Positions 22,732 to 31,628 of a stretch of 57,847 bases of DNA are shown in pieces. Both the position numbers and the translations under genes were made by a program. The stretch comes from Atopobiaceae bacterium (GTDB taxonomy: Bacteria > Actinomycetota > Coriobacteriia > Coriobacteriales > Atopobiaceae): contig JAFWKQ010000100.1 in assembly GCA_017545665.1 (NCBI GenBank), positions 1 to 57,847 on the forward strand, given 5' to 3'. Position 1 is the first letter of the stretch; every line of letters starts with the position of its first letter. Under the pieces are notes generated by a model. It ran no database searches. It had not been told where the DNA came from and worked only from the letters and a program-made list of their open reading frames with translations.

Positions 22732-23534
22732 GCGCCACACTGCACGACTTCGAGGTGCTCGCGTGCAAGCTGGTGGCAGAGGACATTTGGCACATGAGCA
22801 TACACACCGAGGTGGCCGCAGCGCTCCAGCCCGGCCAGTTCGTGAACATCCACGTGCCTGGCGACGGTGCGCACATACTGCGCGTGCCCTTGTCATTCTC
22901 AAACGCCAACGGCAGGAACGGCATCGTTGACCTCTACTTCGCCACGGTGGGGGAGGGAACGCGCAGGCTTGCCGCCATGGCGCCTGGCGATCGCTCCACC
23001 CTCGTGGGGCCCTGTGGCAACGGATGGAAGCTCCCCACCGAGGGAGGACGGGCGCTGCTGGTGGCTGGAGGAATAGGCTTGCCTCCCATCGTTGCCGCAG
23101 CGCGAATGCTCGCCACCGCAGGCATCGGATTTGACGCTGTCGTTGGCGCCCATACAGCAACCAAGCATGTGGAAGATCTCATAGACTGCCTGCGTACGCT
23201 GAGCAAGGACGAGGGATGCGATTGCGCGCGCAAAGTGGTTCTTACAACCGACGACGGCACACGGGGAATTGCGGGGTTCACCACCCAGGCCATGGAGGTC
23301 CTACTCGCCGAGAACGCCTACGCGTGCGTTTACACCTGCGGGCGGCATGCAATGATGGCTGGCGTCGCAAACATTGCGAAGGGGCGTGGCATCGCATGCC
23401 AGGTGTCCATGGAGGCAATGATGGGCTGCGGGTTTGGCGCCTGTAGCTGCTGCAATGTGGCTCTCGTATCCGGTGGCTACGCGCTGTGCTGCTCAGACGG
23501 ACCCGTTTTTGACGCCGAGGAGGTGGCATGGTGA
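22728..23534 (+). CDS. pyrK: Dihydroorotate dehydrogenase electron-transfer subunit
   Basis: A 268-residue FAD and [2Fe-2S] protein passing electrons from dihydroorotate dehydrogenase B to NAD+. The FAD region includes RVPLSFSNANGRNG, the nucleotide loop LLVAGGIGLPPIVAAARML, and the cluster ligands CGFGACSCCNV plus ALCCSDGPVFDAEEV at the C-terminus. It partners the next gene, pyrD, which starts 7 bp before this gene stops. Confidence 0.95.
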   Translation: MSATLHDFEVLACKLVAEDIWHMSIHTEVAAALQPGQFVNIHVPGDGAHILRVPLSFSNANGRNGIVDLYFATVGEGTRRLAAMAPGDRSTLVGPCGNGWKLPTEGGRALLVAGGIGLPPIVAAARMLATAGIGFDAVVGAHTATKHVEDLIDCLRTLSKDEGCDCARKVVLTTDDGTRGIAGFTTQAMEVLLAENAYACVYTCGRHAMMAGVANIAKGRGIACQVSMEAMMGCGFGACSCCNVALVSGGYALCCSDGPVFDAEEVAW

Positions 23535-24460
23535 GTACGGTGAACATGGCCGTCAACCTCGGCGGCATACAGATGCGAAACCCCATAAACACGGCATCGG
23601 GCACGTTTGGCAACGGCATGCAGTTTGAGGGCTTCTACGACGTGGGGACCACACTTGGAGCCATTACCTGCAAGGGCGTCGCTGCCGAGCCTTGGGACGG
23701 AAACCCGGCACCTCGCCTTGCCGAGCTCAACGGCGCCGCGATAATGAACTCGGTGGGATTGCAGAATCCGGGCGTGCGAGAGTTCGTGGAACGATACGGC
23801 GACTATCTGCAGGGACTGCGCGATCGTGGGTGCGCCGTCATTTGTCAGGTGGCGGGACACTCGCTGCGTGAGTACGAGCGGGCCATGGACCTGTTTGAGG
23901 AACTTGCGCCCTTTGCCTCGGGCTTCGAGATAAACATCAGCTGCCCCAACATCGCGGCCGGAGGCGCTGCCATGGGTGCAACGCCCGCAGGCGCGGCAGA
24001 GGTCATGCGAGCCATACGGCCGCGTACAGGGCGACCGGTAGTGGTAAAGATGGCTCCGCATGACGTGGCGGAGATCGGACGTGCGCTTGAGGCTGAGGGC
24101 GCCGACGCGCTCTCGCTCATCAACACCATTCCCGGTATGGCCATAGACATAAACACGCGCCGCAGCCGTTTGGCGCGCCCAACGGCAGGGGTGTCGGGAC
24201 CCGCCATCCACGCCATTGCGGTGCGTATGGTATGGGAATGCGCACAGGCGGTATCCATACCGCTTTGCGGAATCGGCGGCGTGGCAAACTGGGAGGACGC
24301 AGCCGAGATGATCCTGGCCGGCGCCACGGCAGTGAGCGTGGGAACGGCAAACCTCTATGACCCCACATGCGCCGCGCGCGTGGTTGAGGGTCTTACGGCT
24401 TGGGCCACCCAGCAGGGCGTGTCTGAGATCGGAGAGCTCGTGGGCGCCTTCGAGGCCTAG
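23528..24460 (+). CDS. pyrD: Dihydroorotate dehydrogenase B, catalytic subunit
   Basis: A 310-residue FMN TIM-barrel enzyme oxidising dihydroorotate to orotate. Class 1B signs are ASGTFGNG near the start, NSVGLQNPG, INISCPNIAAGG (catalytic Cys loop), VKMAPH, NTIPGMAIDINTRR and GIGGVANWEDAAEMI. The preceding pyrK supplies the NAD-linked partner, which confirms type 1B. Confidence 0.96.
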   Translation: MVSTVNMAVNLGGIQMRNPINTASGTFGNGMQFEGFYDVGTTLGAITCKGVAAEPWDGNPAPRLAELNGAAIMNSVGLQNPGVREFVERYGDYLQGLRDRGCAVICQVAGHSLREYERAMDLFEELAPFASGFEINISCPNIAAGGAAMGATPAGAAEVMRAIRPRTGRPVVVKMAPHDVAEIGRALEAEGADALSLINTIPGMAIDINTRRSRLARPTAGVSGPAIHAIAVRMVWECAQAVSIPLCGIGGVANWEDAAEMILAGATAVSVGTANLYDPTCAARVVEGLTAWATQQGVSEIGELVGAFEA

Positions 24461-24465
24461 CCGAT

Positions 24466-24516
24466 CTTGGGGACAGGCCCCAATTTGCAAATAATGACTT
24501 GGGGCCCGTCTCCAAG
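24466..24516. repeat. Short palindrome inside the pyr operon
   Basis: CTTGGGGACAGGCCCCAA (24466-24483) pairs with TTGGGGCCCGTCTCCAAG (24499-24516) around a 15-nt loop. It resembles the GGGGACAGTCCCC arms of the island palindromes but is shorter and diverged. It lies between pyrD and pyrF, ~36 bp before the pyrF start. Confidence 0.75.
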
Positions 24517-24552
24517 TCCAGGTTCGAATGGAAAGCGAACGGGAGGAAGATT

Positions 24553-25278
24553 ATGATGACGCAGGAAGAGGCACGCGACGCAATTATCATTGCCCTTGAC
24601 ATGAGCCGCGAGGACGCGCTTGCGCTCTGCGACAAGCTTTCGGGCAAGGCAGTGTGGGTAAAGGTTGGCATGACGCTGTTCTATCGCTACGGTCCCGCCA
24701 TTGTCGACCAAATGCGAGAGCTTGGCTTTAGGGTCTTCTTGGACCTCAAGCTTCACGACATACCGTTTCAGATTCACGGGGCGGCGTACTCGGCGTCGCT
24801 CTGCGGTGCCGACATCCTCTCGATCCATGGTTTGGGAGGCGCGGCCATGATAGCTGAGGGCCGAGCGGGCGCACAGGAAGGTGCTCTCGACCGAGGGGCC
24901 GAGCGCACCAAGCTGGTGGCCATATCGGTCCTTACGAGCATGGATCAAGTGGCCTTGGAGTCCATTGGTGTATCCGATTCGGTTGCCGACGAGGTAAGCA
25001 GACTTGCAGCACTTTCGGTTGGCGCGGGCGCCGACGGAATCGTGTGCTCGCCGCAGGAAGCGGCAGCCATGCGCGAGCTACTTGGCCCCGAGGCCCTTAT
25101 CGTGACGCCGGGAATCAGGCCGGCGGGAGCCGATGTGGGCGACCAGAAGCGCATTTCAACCCCTGCGGCAGCCATAGCCGCAGGCGCCTCAAAGCTCGTC
25201 ATAGGCCGTCCCATAACCAAGGCCGCAGACCCCGTACTCGCCTTCAATAGCATAGTGAGCGAATTGACCGGCAACTAG
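24553..25278 (+). CDS. pyrF: Orotidine-5'-phosphate decarboxylase
   Basis: A 241-residue TIM-barrel decarboxylase producing UMP. The N-terminus has IIALDMSRED, the catalytic segment is VFLDLKLHDIPFQIHGAA (Asp-Lys-Asp), and the C-terminal phosphate site is VTPGIRPAGAD followed by VIGRPITKA. GGGAGGAAG upstream favours the first of two adjacent ATGs. It ends the operon. pyrE is not in this cluster. Confidence 0.96.
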   Translation: MMTQEEARDAIIIALDMSREDALALCDKLSGKAVWVKVGMTLFYRYGPAIVDQMRELGFRVFLDLKLHDIPFQIHGAAYSASLCGADILSIHGLGGAAMIAEGRAGAQEGALDRGAERTKLVAISVLTSMDQVALESIGVSDSVADEVSRLAALSVGAGADGIVCSPQEAAAMRELLGPEALIVTPGIRPAGADVGDQKRISTPAAAIAAGASKLVIGRPITKAADPVLAFNSIVSELTGN

Positions 25279-25299
25279 GCGCGCTTGGGGCATGTTATG

Positions 25300-25330
25300 C
25301 CTGCGGCCAAAGGCGTCAATTGGCCGCAGG
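25300..25330 (+). terminator. Terminator hairpin of the pyr operon
   Basis: CCTGCGGCCAA (25300-25310) pairs perfectly with TTGGCCGCAGG (25320-25330) around a nine-base loop. The following TTCGTTCAT is only weakly T-rich. It sits 22 bp after pyrF. Confidence 0.7.
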
Positions 25331-25394
25331 TTCGTTCATAAAACCACACATATCGGTAAATTGGCAGGTATATGTGAAGGAAGAATGGGATGTT

Positions 25395-25423
25395 TTGCAA
25401 AAACGACCCTTTTTAGGTTGATA
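25395..25423 (+). promoter_or_regulatory. Candidate mihF promoter
   Basis: TTGCAA (25395-25400) and TTGATA (25418-25423) are 17 bp apart in the AT-rich region ahead of mihF. The spacing is right but the -10 box is imperfect. Confidence 0.4.
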
Positions 25424-25517
25424 AATACGGCGTAATGCACCACTATTGCACTGCGAACGAGCATAAGACCTTTGCTCGTTTGCATGAGTTACCAGTAATT
25501 TTATGTTTGGAGGAACT

Positions 25518-25826
25518 ATGCCACTACCTCAACTCACAGACGAGCAGCGCAAAGCCGCTCTGGAAAAGGCTGCCGCCGCTCGTCACGCTCGTGCAGAGCT
25601 TCGTGAGAACATCAAGGCCGGCAACGTAACGCTCGAGCAGGTCCTCGACTCCGACGATCCCATTGCCAACCGCATGAAGGTATCCGCACTCATCGAGTCG
25701 CTTCCCGGTTACGGCAAGGCCAAGGCCACCAAGATCATGGAGGAGCTCAACATTTCGCCTTCTCGCCGCGTCAAGGGCCTTGGCGCCCGACAGCGTGAGC
25801 AACTGCTCGAGGCTCTTTCCAAATAG
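25518..25826 (+). CDS. mihF: Actinobacterial-type integration host factor
   Basis: A 102-residue small nucleoid protein. It starts MPLPQLTDEQRKAALEKAAA, contains RAELRENIKAGNVTLEQVL and the helix-two-turn-helix SLPGYGKAKATKIMEELNI, ending SPSRRVKGLGARQREQLLE; these are the DNA-binding parts of mycobacterial mIHF. TGGAGGAAC precedes the ATG. It is followed directly by gmk (TAGTG overlap) and rpoZ, the usual actinobacterial order. Confidence 0.95.
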   Translation: MPLPQLTDEQRKAALEKAAAARHARAELRENIKAGNVTLEQVLDSDDPIANRMKVSALIESLPGYGKAKATKIMEELNISPSRRVKGLGARQREQLLEALSK

Positions 25827-26404
25827 TGGGACGCAGACCTAGGCTCTTTGTCGTTTCGGGACCGGCAGGCGTCGGCAAAGGAACGCTCGTTGCGCGTGTG
25901 CGAGACGAGCGACCCATGCTTGGCCTGCCGGTTTCGGCTACGACAAGAGACCCCCGACCCGGGGAAGTGGACGGGGTCTCCTATCACTTCATTTCCGACC
26001 AAAGATTCGACGAGCTCGTTGAGCAAGGAGAGTTCCTCGAATGGGCACAGGTTCACGACCATCGTTACGGCACCCTAAAGAGCGAGGTAGACGCTTGCCT
26101 CTCACGCGGAGAGTCGGTAATATTAGAGATTGATGTGCAGGGCGGATCGAACGTAGCAAGCATGTATCCGGATACCGTTCGCATTTTCATAGAACCGCCT
26201 TCGTGGGACGTGCTCGTGGATCGGCTGCGCAACCGGGGTACAGAGTCGGAACAGTCTCTTGCCATACGGCTTCACACGGCCAAGTCTGAGCTTGAGCTGG
26301 CGCCAACGTACGACGTCCGCATCGTGAATGACGACTTGGATACCGCCGTAAGTGATCTTGCGAGCACGTTAGAGAGATACGAGTCAGAAGAGGAGGGCAT
26401 CTAG
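25826..26404 (+). CDS. gmk: Guanylate kinase
   Basis: A 192-residue kinase converting GMP to GDP. The P-loop is VVSGPAGVGKGTLV, followed by SATTRDPRPGEVDGVSYHF (GMP binding) and LEIDVQGGSNV. The GTG start shares a base with the mihF stop codon. It sits in the mihF-gmk-rpoZ-thiI operon. Confidence 0.96.
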   Translation: MGRRPRLFVVSGPAGVGKGTLVARVRDERPMLGLPVSATTRDPRPGEVDGVSYHFISDQRFDELVEQGEFLEWAQVHDHRYGTLKSEVDACLSRGESVILEIDVQGGSNVASMYPDTVRIFIEPPSWDVLVDRLRNRGTESEQSLAIRLHTAKSELELAPTYDVRIVNDDLDTAVSDLASTLERYESEEEGI

Positions 26405-26405
26405 C

Positions 26406-26699
26406 ATGTCCATTACCAGCCCCGAGATCGATACACTGCTTTCCAAGACGGAGCAGAACCCGTTCCTTCTGTGCACGGTTACTGCCAAGCGTGCGTGCGA
26501 CATCAACAACATGCTTCGCGGACAGCATCTTCGCGTAATGGAGGCGCAGGACTTCGACGACATAACCACCATCGCCTCAGGCGAAGACACGGTGTCCATT
26601 GCCATGCAAGAGATCAACGATGACGTACTTAGCTTCGAGCAAGAAGAGTTTGACGAGGCTATTCGCGGCGCGAACACACGCGTAAAGCAAAATCTATGA
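26406..26699 (+). CDS. rpoZ: RNA polymerase omega subunit
   Basis: A 97-residue protein with PEIDTLLSKTEQNPFLLCTVTAKRA and CDINNMLRG, the omega core that clamps the beta-prime C-terminus. Position directly after gmk matches the usual context. The acidic C-terminal tail (SFEQEEFDEAIRG) is also typical. Its stop overlaps the start of thiI. Confidence 0.92.
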   Translation: MSITSPEIDTLLSKTEQNPFLLCTVTAKRACDINNMLRGQHLRVMEAQDFDDITTIASGEDTVSIAMQEINDDVLSFEQEEFDEAIRGANTRVKQNL

Positions 26700-27934
26700 T
26701 CGAGCGCGTATGCCTGGTCCACTATCACGAAATTGGACTAAAAGGAAAGAATCGCGCGAGCTTCGAGAATCGTCTGCTGGCAAACATTAACCATGCGCTC
26801 AAAGGCTCGAGCATCGCGCGAGCGCGTCGCATTTCCGGACATTTGCTGGTTGAGGACCAGAGCGGCTTTGCCAGCACCCAGATGGCTCATGCCATATCGC
26901 GCATTCCTGGCGTCGCTCGGGTATCGCTCGCCTATCGCTGCCCCCAGGAGGAGCAGACCTATTGCGATGCCGCGGTAAGGGCACTTGGCGAGGTTGGCGA
27001 CGACTGGCAATCGTTCAAGGTTCACGCACGCCGATCGTCCACCAACTACGAGTTGCACACTCTGGATATGAACCGAGTCGTGGGAGCTGCGCTGTGTGCC
27101 GCGTTTCCCACGAAGAAGGTCATGATGCATGGGCCCGACATAACCGTCGTGGTCCATGCGGTACAGGGCGACGTGTATGTGTATGCCGACACAGGCCCAG
27201 GGGTAGGGGGGCTTCCCGTCGGAACGGCTGGGAAGGTGGTAAGCCTCTTCTCAAGCGGTTTTGACTCTCCCGTTGCCACGTGGATGCTCGGCCGACGAGG
27301 CGCCGTATGCGTGCCCGTGCACTTCTCGGGACGTCCCATGACATCCGACACCAGCGAGTGGCTTTGCCAAGACATCGTTGAGGCCCTGGCACCATCTGGC
27401 GTGGTGGGACGTCTGTACGTCGTCCCCTTTGGCGAGAAGCAGCGTGAGATCTCGCTCGTGGTGCCGCAAGGACTTCGCATAATAATGTATAGGCGCGTCA
27501 TGTTTGCGGTGGCGGAGCGCGTGGCAAATCTAGAAGGTGCCAAGGCGCTGGTAACAGGCGAGTCGCTTGGGCAGGTGGCTTCGCAGACTCTCGAAAACAT
27601 ATCGGTGGTAAACGAGATGGTGTCCCTTCCCGTGCTTCGCCCCCTCATAGGGTCAGACAAGCAGGAGATCATGAGGCGCGCAGAGGAAATTGGCACCTAC
27701 GACCTCAGCAGTCAGGACGCCCCGGACTGCTGCACCCTCTTTATGCCGCGCCGACCACAAACCCATGCTCGCCCTGACGAAGTACACGAAGCGTGGGACC
27801 TCTTCGACCACGAGGCGATGATACAGGAGCTTGTCGATACCATCGAATACGTTGACTTCGACCAATGCCCCTCATACAAGCCCCCACGCAGGTTGAGGGC
27901 ACGTCACACCGAGCTCATGCCAGCATTTGAGTAG
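26696..27934 (+). CDS. thiI: tRNA 4-thiouridine sulfurtransferase ThiI
   Basis: A 412-residue protein with an N-terminal ferredoxin-like/THUMP region (LVHYHEIGLKGKNRASFENR), then the PP-loop ATPase SLFSSGFDSPVATWML (usually SGGxDSPVA) and the catalytic-region DCCTLFMPRRPQTHA. It adenylates U8 of tRNA and inserts sulfur. The C-terminal rhodanese domain of the E. coli enzyme is absent, as in many Gram-positives. It ends the mihF operon. Confidence 0.94.
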   Translation: MIERVCLVHYHEIGLKGKNRASFENRLLANINHALKGSSIARARRISGHLLVEDQSGFASTQMAHAISRIPGVARVSLAYRCPQEEQTYCDAAVRALGEVGDDWQSFKVHARRSSTNYELHTLDMNRVVGAALCAAFPTKKVMMHGPDITVVVHAVQGDVYVYADTGPGVGGLPVGTAGKVVSLFSSGFDSPVATWMLGRRGAVCVPVHFSGRPMTSDTSEWLCQDIVEALAPSGVVGRLYVVPFGEKQREISLVVPQGLRIIMYRRVMFAVAERVANLEGAKALVTGESLGQVASQTLENISVVNEMVSLPVLRPLIGSDKQEIMRRAEEIGTYDLSSQDAPDCCTLFMPRRPQTHARPDEVHEAWDLFDHEAMIQELVDTIEYVDFDQCPSYKPPRRLRARHTELMPAFE

Positions 27935-27990
27935 GGCACGTGAGCTCGTGCGGCGCTGTTTGAGCACGATGGCCACATCCAAATAGCTCA

Positions 27991-28102
27991 TGTTCGCGTC
28001 CCTCCACCCACGCCCAGCACACAAGCGACGACTCACGAAGTGAGCGAGCGAAGCGAGCGTGGAGTCGCATGCGGGGTGGGCGTGGGTGGAGGGACGCGAA
28101 CA
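27991..28102. repeat. Nested palindrome with 26-nt perfect arms
   Basis: Left arm 27991-28016 (TGTTCGCGTCCCTCCACCCA and on) and right arm 28077-28102 are exact reverse complements. Inside, GCGAC-ACTC near 28025 pairs with GAGTCGC near 28064, and ACTCACGAAGTGAG forms a small inner hairpin. The 16 bases at 28025-28040 also occur at 11185-11200. It lies in the 286-bp gap between thiI and the helicase-like gene; no other gene is seen in that gap. Confidence 0.92.
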
Positions 28103-28220
28103 GGAACTCCACGTAAACTCTCGCACATCCTCCTCGCAAACGCCACGTTTTCATCGCTGGAACCTGTTGTACAATCAGATTGCTGGCACAAACGTAGTTC
28201 AAACGATAAAGGAGGGGCGT

Positions 28221-31200
28221 ATGCTCGAGCCTGCTGAGGTTCTTGCCTATTTGGCCCAAGCCACAAGTCTTGGTGACATTTGCGACGTAAGCGCAGACTG
28301 CATTGCCGCTGGCTGGAAGGTCCCCGTGGAAGAGCTGCGCACCGGTGTCCTCTCCAGTCACCTAACGCGCAAGATTCTGCTTTCCTACTCCGCACGGCAT
28401 AAAGACGTTGCGTTTGGATCGCAAAGCATACCGGTGGCCTGTGCCTTGCGAGTGCTTGCTTCCTCAGAAGGAAAAGTCACGCAACCTCTTCTCTGCGTTG
28501 GCGCCATGCTCGATCCTAACGGTGCCCTGTCACCGCGCAAGGACTTCGGTGTGTGGATTCCTCGCAAGGCACTCGATGCCACCGACCTGCACGGTGAGGA
28601 TTTTGCAGTTTGTGACCTCGACACATACCGAGCGCATCAGCAAGCCATGGAATCTTTGCCAGAAGACGGTACGTGGGGTACCAAGATCTCGCGTGCTGAG
28701 GACCTCTTTGCAAGCGTGAACGCGCTTTCCGAAGACGTGCTGCAAGAGTCTGGCACGCATATTGAGGATGAGACGTGCGTCATATGGCTTTGGGAGCGAC
28801 CGGCAGACGCACGCATTGCCTCCACGCTCATGGATGGACTAGCGCGTAACTGGAGTGGCGACTCAAAAGAGAACGATGCATGTTCGGTATCGGGTCCCAT
28901 ATCCAAGCTCGTGAACGCAGCGGGCAACGGTATGGGAAGGGGCGAATACGGCGGCGGGGAACAGTTGCCTGACGACGCGCTCCTCTCGCCAAAGCTCCTT
29001 TGCGGCATCATCGACCATCTTCCGCAAATTGGGATACGCGAGCATGACGCACTCGCAGCTTTTGCGCAGGAAAACAAGGGAGATGTGCTGTCTGTGAGCG
29101 CACCGCAGGGCACCAACGGAGACGCGCTCGTTCTTTCCGCCATGGCAAACTTGCTCACCGAATGCGCTTTGCGCGGTGACAAAGCGCCCTTGATGTGCTG
29201 CGTTGCCCCCATGCATACCCTGGATAGCCTCGTAAGGCTGGTGGCCGCTCGCCCAACAACGGGACAGGTGGCCCTCAGCTCGCGGTGGATTCCCCGTATC
29301 GCGGTGCAACAGGGTGCGGAGGACACGCCAAACGGCCGCAAGACTCTTGGGACGTTGCCGGCACTCTTCGTATTGCACTCCGCAGACGGAACCGCAGCAG
29401 CCACATCCTCTTCCTGCATCGTTCGTTCGTATGGACACATGCTCGAGGACGAGCTCGCGCTCTATCGCGATCCTTGGTACGTTCCAAAGGCAACCACATA
29501 CTTCCTGGACTGCGTTGCGGGGTTCACCAAGCAGAGGTTCCATACCATCGCACAGGCTCGAGCGAAGCTCGCAGAGATACTGCGTCGCGTAGACCAAGAG
29601 AGGAGCGAGCTCATTGACGCATACGCAACCGTATGCAAGGCATCCGAGCTCCTCCGTCAACGCGATGGCCTTGTTGCTCGCATTGGCCGCCTGAGAAGAG
29701 GGCATACCATCTGCAAGGATCGTCTGGAGTTTTGGCAGGCATTGGCCAGTGAGCAGAAGTCATACAGGCAGATACTTGCCCCTGTCAATCACGATCAGTC
29801 TAAAATCATCGCGCAAAACGCACAGAGGGGTGAGTCCCTCGCATTGGGCAAGGGCCAGATCTCCGATGTCGTAGACGCATATTCAAAAGAACTCCTGCGC
29901 ATAGAGACGAGTATCGACCGCTTGCGCGGAGCTTCGGCAAACCTGTCTACGCGCATTCGTGCCGCATCTCCCGAAGGAAGTCGCTGCGCTCGCATAATCG
30001 AGACGCTCGCAGACCTATGCAGGCTCACGCAGGACCAAAAGGCCCTGCTCGACGCAACCATAGACGGGCGCGGAGGCGAGGTTACGCTTCACTATTTGCA
30101 AGACGTCCTCGACAAAACCATACGGCCCGCCGAGTTTTGGATGGCCATGCACATATACGAATCCCGCTGGATCTCTTACGCCAACTACCTTTCCAAACAG
30201 GCCCGTGCGCACAACGATATCCCCGCCGACCTCTGGGAGAACATGCCCAACCTCTGTCCCTTCAATTTGGTGCCTGACGACATTTCGGTAGGAATCGTCC
30301 AAGAGATTGCTGGCGATAGGGGGCGCATTGACGTCGCGTTCGTTCTTGAGGCGGGGAGCATCGGCGTAGCCAAGGGTCTCTCCATCGCATCCATGAGCGA
30401 AAGACTGGTTGCCCTCGGAAGCGAAGCAACGCTAGGTGCCAGGGCACCCATGGCCAAGACATACGACCAGATACAGTGTATCTCGGAATTTGGAGATGAC
30501 GTATGGGCACGGCTTGACTCTGAGGGCGTCTGCGTGTCGTCGGGAAGGCCCTTCCACACGCTCGTAAACAAGATCTCGAACATCGACCGTTGCTTCCTTT
30601 GCGATACGCGCGACTCGTACGGGGAGTTGGATGACCTTCGGAGCGACCTGTTTCCACATGAGCCCCTGCGTACCGGACGCATGCCAGCGAGCAGTGCCGA
30701 CGACAGTGACTATGCGCTAAGGGGCATAGTGCCCTCGCTTTCTTACGTACACGTACCAGACTCATCCTGGCGAAAAGTGGGAGCGAGCAGAATCAACCAA
30801 TCCGAGGCGCTCGCAATCGGCCGTTGGCTTAAGAACCATGCGCGTGACGTTAAAGCGCGCTATGGACGATGCGTCTCGCGCGCACCCATTGCCGTTATAA
30901 GTCCTTTCAAGAGCCAGAGCAAGGCGATTGAGCTGTTAATAGGCCAGCTTGGGGAAGATTTCAAGCGCATCGTCGAGGCCGTTGCGCTTGAGGACGTCAA
31001 AGCCAGGTCGTGGCCATTCGTAATACTGAGCGCCACGTGTGGGCCAGAGGCATATGAGGGCCTTTGCTATGCAAATGGCGCAAACGTCATTGCGCTCAGT
31101 GCCACAGCCGCCCAAGACGCGCTGCTCCTCTTTGCAGGAAACGCGTGGATGCGATGCTCCGACGAAACAGCAAGGCGCTTCTTCTCAAAGGCTACACGAG

Positions 31201-31568
31201 TCGGCAGGCTCTTCTCTAAGCCTCGAGTTACCTCAAGCTCAACTACAGATACATCTTCTTCTAATCCAGAGTTGAACGTTAAGCTTAGGTCAAAGCCCGT
31301 ATCCATTACCGCGTTTGTTCGAATGCTGTTTGAGCGAGGCGAACTGTCCTTCATGCCAACCGCAGCGGAGGCAAACAAAGCCCTTGCAAAGGCAGGCCTC
31401 ATAGAGCGCGTTCGCCTAAAGGACAATAGGAGCGGATGGAGACCAACTGCCGCTGGCAAGGAGGCGGGTATAGTCGCGGTACGAGACAAGAACAACAACC
31501 CGTTTTGCGCATACACGACCTCCTGTGAGGCAGTTGTGTGCACAGCCCTGCAATCGATGCATACGTGA
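28221..31568 (+). CDS. Large SF1 (UPF1-like) helicase-fold protein with degenerate catalytic motifs
   Basis: A 1115-residue protein. The overall layout is that of UPF1/Dna2-type SF1 helicases, but the ATPase motifs are altered. Where GxxGTGKT is expected the protein has APQGTNGDA (294-302), losing the Lys and Thr. The Walker B DEA reads LEA (709-711). VISPFKSQ (~891) is preserved as motif IV/V context, while the motif VI SRA-type region reads LSATAAQDALLL without Arg. A long coiled-coil region (~450-620) interrupts the domains, and the C-terminus (TAAEANKALAKAGL, GWRPTAAGKEAG) looks like a winged-helix found in phage antirepressors. AAAGGAGG five bases ahead fixes the start. Function unknown; probably a non-hydrolysing scaffold. 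Confidence 0.65.
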   Translation: MLEPAEVLAYLAQATSLGDICDVSADCIAAGWKVPVEELRTGVLSSHLTRKILLSYSARHKDVAFGSQSIPVACALRVLASSEGKVTQPLLCVGAMLDPNGALSPRKDFGVWIPRKALDATDLHGEDFAVCDLDTYRAHQQAMESLPEDGTWGTKISRAEDLFASVNALSEDVLQESGTHIEDETCVIWLWERPADARIASTLMDGLARNWSGDSKENDACSVSGPISKLVNAAGNGMGRGEYGGGEQLPDDALLSPKLLCGIIDHLPQIGIREHDALAAFAQENKGDVLSVSAPQGTNGDALVLSAMANLLTECALRGDKAPLMCCVAPMHTLDSLVRLVAARPTTGQVALSSRWIPRIAVQQGAEDTPNGRKTLGTLPALFVLHSADGTAAATSSSCIVRSYGHMLEDELALYRDPWYVPKATTYFLDCVAGFTKQRFHTIAQARAKLAEILRRVDQERSELIDAYATVCKASELLRQRDGLVARIGRLRRGHTICKDRLEFWQALASEQKSYRQILAPVNHDQSKIIAQNAQRGESLALGKGQISDVVDAYSKELLRIETSIDRLRGASANLSTRIRAASPEGSRCARIIETLADLCRLTQDQKALLDATIDGRGGEVTLHYLQDVLDKTIRPAEFWMAMHIYESRWISYANYLSKQARAHNDIPADLWENMPNLCPFNLVPDDISVGIVQEIAGDRGRIDVAFVLEAGSIGVAKGLSIASMSERLVALGSEATLGARAPMAKTYDQIQCISEFGDDVWARLDSEGVCVSSGRPFHTLVNKISNIDRCFLCDTRDSYGELDDLRSDLFPHEPLRTGRMPASSADDSDYALRGIVPSLSYVHVPDSSWRKVGASRINQSEALAIGRWLKNHARDVKARYGRCVSRAPIAVISPFKSQSKAIELLIGQLGEDFKRIVEAVALEDVKARSWPFVILSATCGPEAYEGLCYANGANVIALSATAAQDALLLFAGNAWMRCSDETARRFFSKATRVGRLFSKPRVTSSSTTDTSSSNPELNVKLRSKPVSITAFVRMLFERGELSFMPTAAEANKALAKAGLIERVRLKDNRSGWRPTAAGKEAGIVAVRDKNNNPFCAYTTSCEAVVCTALQSMHT

Positions 31569-31628
31569 TTGGCCAAAAGTAAAAGACGGTGCTAAAATTA
31601 ATCGTTCGCGTTGAGCGGAAGGCTAATA

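Noticed and set aside
28059..28220. Upstream extension of the helicase-like protein
   Set aside because: The extension runs through the nested palindrome and lacks a ribosome site; ATG 28221 has AAAGGAGG at good distance.
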